Below, piece after piece: positions 63,527 through 64,000 of a stretch of 64,000 nucleotides of DNA. A program made the translations under genes and the position numbers. Position 1 is the first letter of the stretch, and every line of letters begins with the position of its first letter. The notes below the pieces were generated by a model. That model made no database searches. It worked only from the letters and a program-made list of their open reading frames with translations, and was not told where the DNA came from. This stretch comes from Paenibacillus caseinilyticus. GTDB taxonomy: Bacteria; Bacillota; Bacilli; Paenibacillales; NBRC-103111. The DNA is taken from the NCBI RefSeq assembly GCF_027533645.1, contig NZ_JAQAGY010000002.1, forward strand, positions 186,001 through 250,000, written 5' to 3'.

Positions 63527-64000
63527 TTAAAGCGCTTTCGCCTCGGTGCGGAGCAGGTGTACCAGCTCGGCTGCCTGTGCGCTGAGATCGCCTTGGAGCA
63601 CGCGGCCGGCGCCGCGTTCCTGCGGCTGCGTCAGCGTGACGCGCTCGGTGCGTGGAGCGATATCCTCCAGCGTGAGCCCGATGTCGTCCAGCGTCAGTGT
63701 ACGGAACGGCTTCTTCTTCGCCTTCATGATGCCGGGCAGGGAAGGGTAGCGCGGCTCGTTCAGGCCCTGCTGGGCGGTGAACAGCGCCGGGAGCGTCACT
63801 TCGACGGTCTCCGTGTCGCCTTCGGCGTCGCGCAAGACCGTCGCCGAAGTACCGCTGACCTCGAGCTTCGTGATCGACGACACGTGCGGGATGTCCAGCA
63901 GGCGCGCCGTACGGACGGCGACTTGGCCCGCCCCGTTGTCGACGGAGAAGTTGCCGCCGAGCACGAGGTCGAAGGACTGTCCGCCGAGGTAGGCGGCCAG
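63527..64000 (-). CDS. etfB: Electron transfer flavoprotein beta subunit, 5' end beyond window
   Basis: The frame is open to the right edge, so only the C-terminal ~158 residues are seen. They include the EtfB AMP/FAD-site region (GQVAVRTARLLDIPHVSSI), the signature stretch (LTAQQGLNEPRYPSLPGIMKAKKKP, read as ALFTAQQGLNEPRYPSLPGI here) and the C-terminal recognition segment. It forms the heterodimer with EtfA encoded just downstream. The start codon, and any upstream partner such as an acyl-CoA dehydrogenase or enoyl-CoA hydratase gene, lie outside the window. Confidence 0.95.
   Translation of the reverse strand: MAAYLGGQSFDLVLGGNFSVDNGAGQVAVRTARLLDIPHVSSITKLEVSGTSATVLRDAEGDTETVEVTLPALFTAQQGLNEPRYPSLPGIMKAKKKPFRTLTLDDIGLTLEDIAPRTERVTLTQPQERGAGRVLQGDLSAQAAELVHLLRTEAKAL

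Overview
The window looks like a chromosome segment of a high-GC, polysaccharide-degrading Paenibacillus-type Firmicute. The reasons are strong AAAGGAG/GGAGG ribosome binding sites, lipobox lipoproteins, LplB/LplC-type sugar permeases without a local ATPase gene, AraC regulators with membrane sensor domains, a CitA/CitB-type two-component pair beside a TctCBA transporter, and DUF3231 and CBO0543 proteins. No rRNA, tRNA, CRISPR array or intact insertion sequence was seen.

Positions 1-14.7 kb hold a plant cell-wall saccharide locus. It has the 3' part of a very large modular pectinesterase, an intracellular GH43 enzyme, a membrane-anchored AraC-type sensor-regulator, two sugar ABC permeases, a GH43 beta-xylosidase-like enzyme and a solute-binding lipoprotein. 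Positions 14.9-22.1 kb hold a GH27 alpha-galactosidase-like enzyme with an AraC regulator, an ArsR plus SRPBCC pair, a sugar-phosphate isomerase/epimerase-like TIM barrel and a GH95 alpha-L-fucosidase-like enzyme.

Positions 22.4-30.5 kb form a near-symmetric module. Two paralogous ArsR-type regulators, each with a ~200-residue C-terminal domain, flank two paralogous GH43 enzymes (one cytoplasmic, one lipoprotein) and an ABC importer. It reads as an arabino-oligosaccharide uptake and hydrolysis unit under an unusual sensor-regulator.

Positions 31-45.2 kb are general transport and metabolism. They include an amino-acid permease, a LysE exporter, a two-component system divergent from a tripartite tricarboxylate transporter operon (tctCBA) that ends in an HPr/Crh-like protein with Glu in place of the active His, a dienelactone hydrolase, a Gfo/Idh/MocA oxidoreductase, a DUF3231 protein, a CBO0543 protein and a uracil permease.

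Positions 45.3-62.4 kb are clearly AT-richer and look like an acquired island. It has a small membrane protein, a second DUF3231 gene, a wrecked IS5-family transposase, and two giant secreted proteins in one apparent operon. The first carries 14 RCC1-type repeats, Asp-box-like repeats and seven FN3 domains. The second fuses a subtilisin protease to a WapA-like RHS/YD-repeat shell with a variable tip. A small membrane-anchored candidate immunity gene follows directly. This protease-RHS-tip/immunity cassette with its giant partner is the most interesting system here. After the island the high-GC backbone resumes with etfA and the 3' part of etfB on the minus strand.
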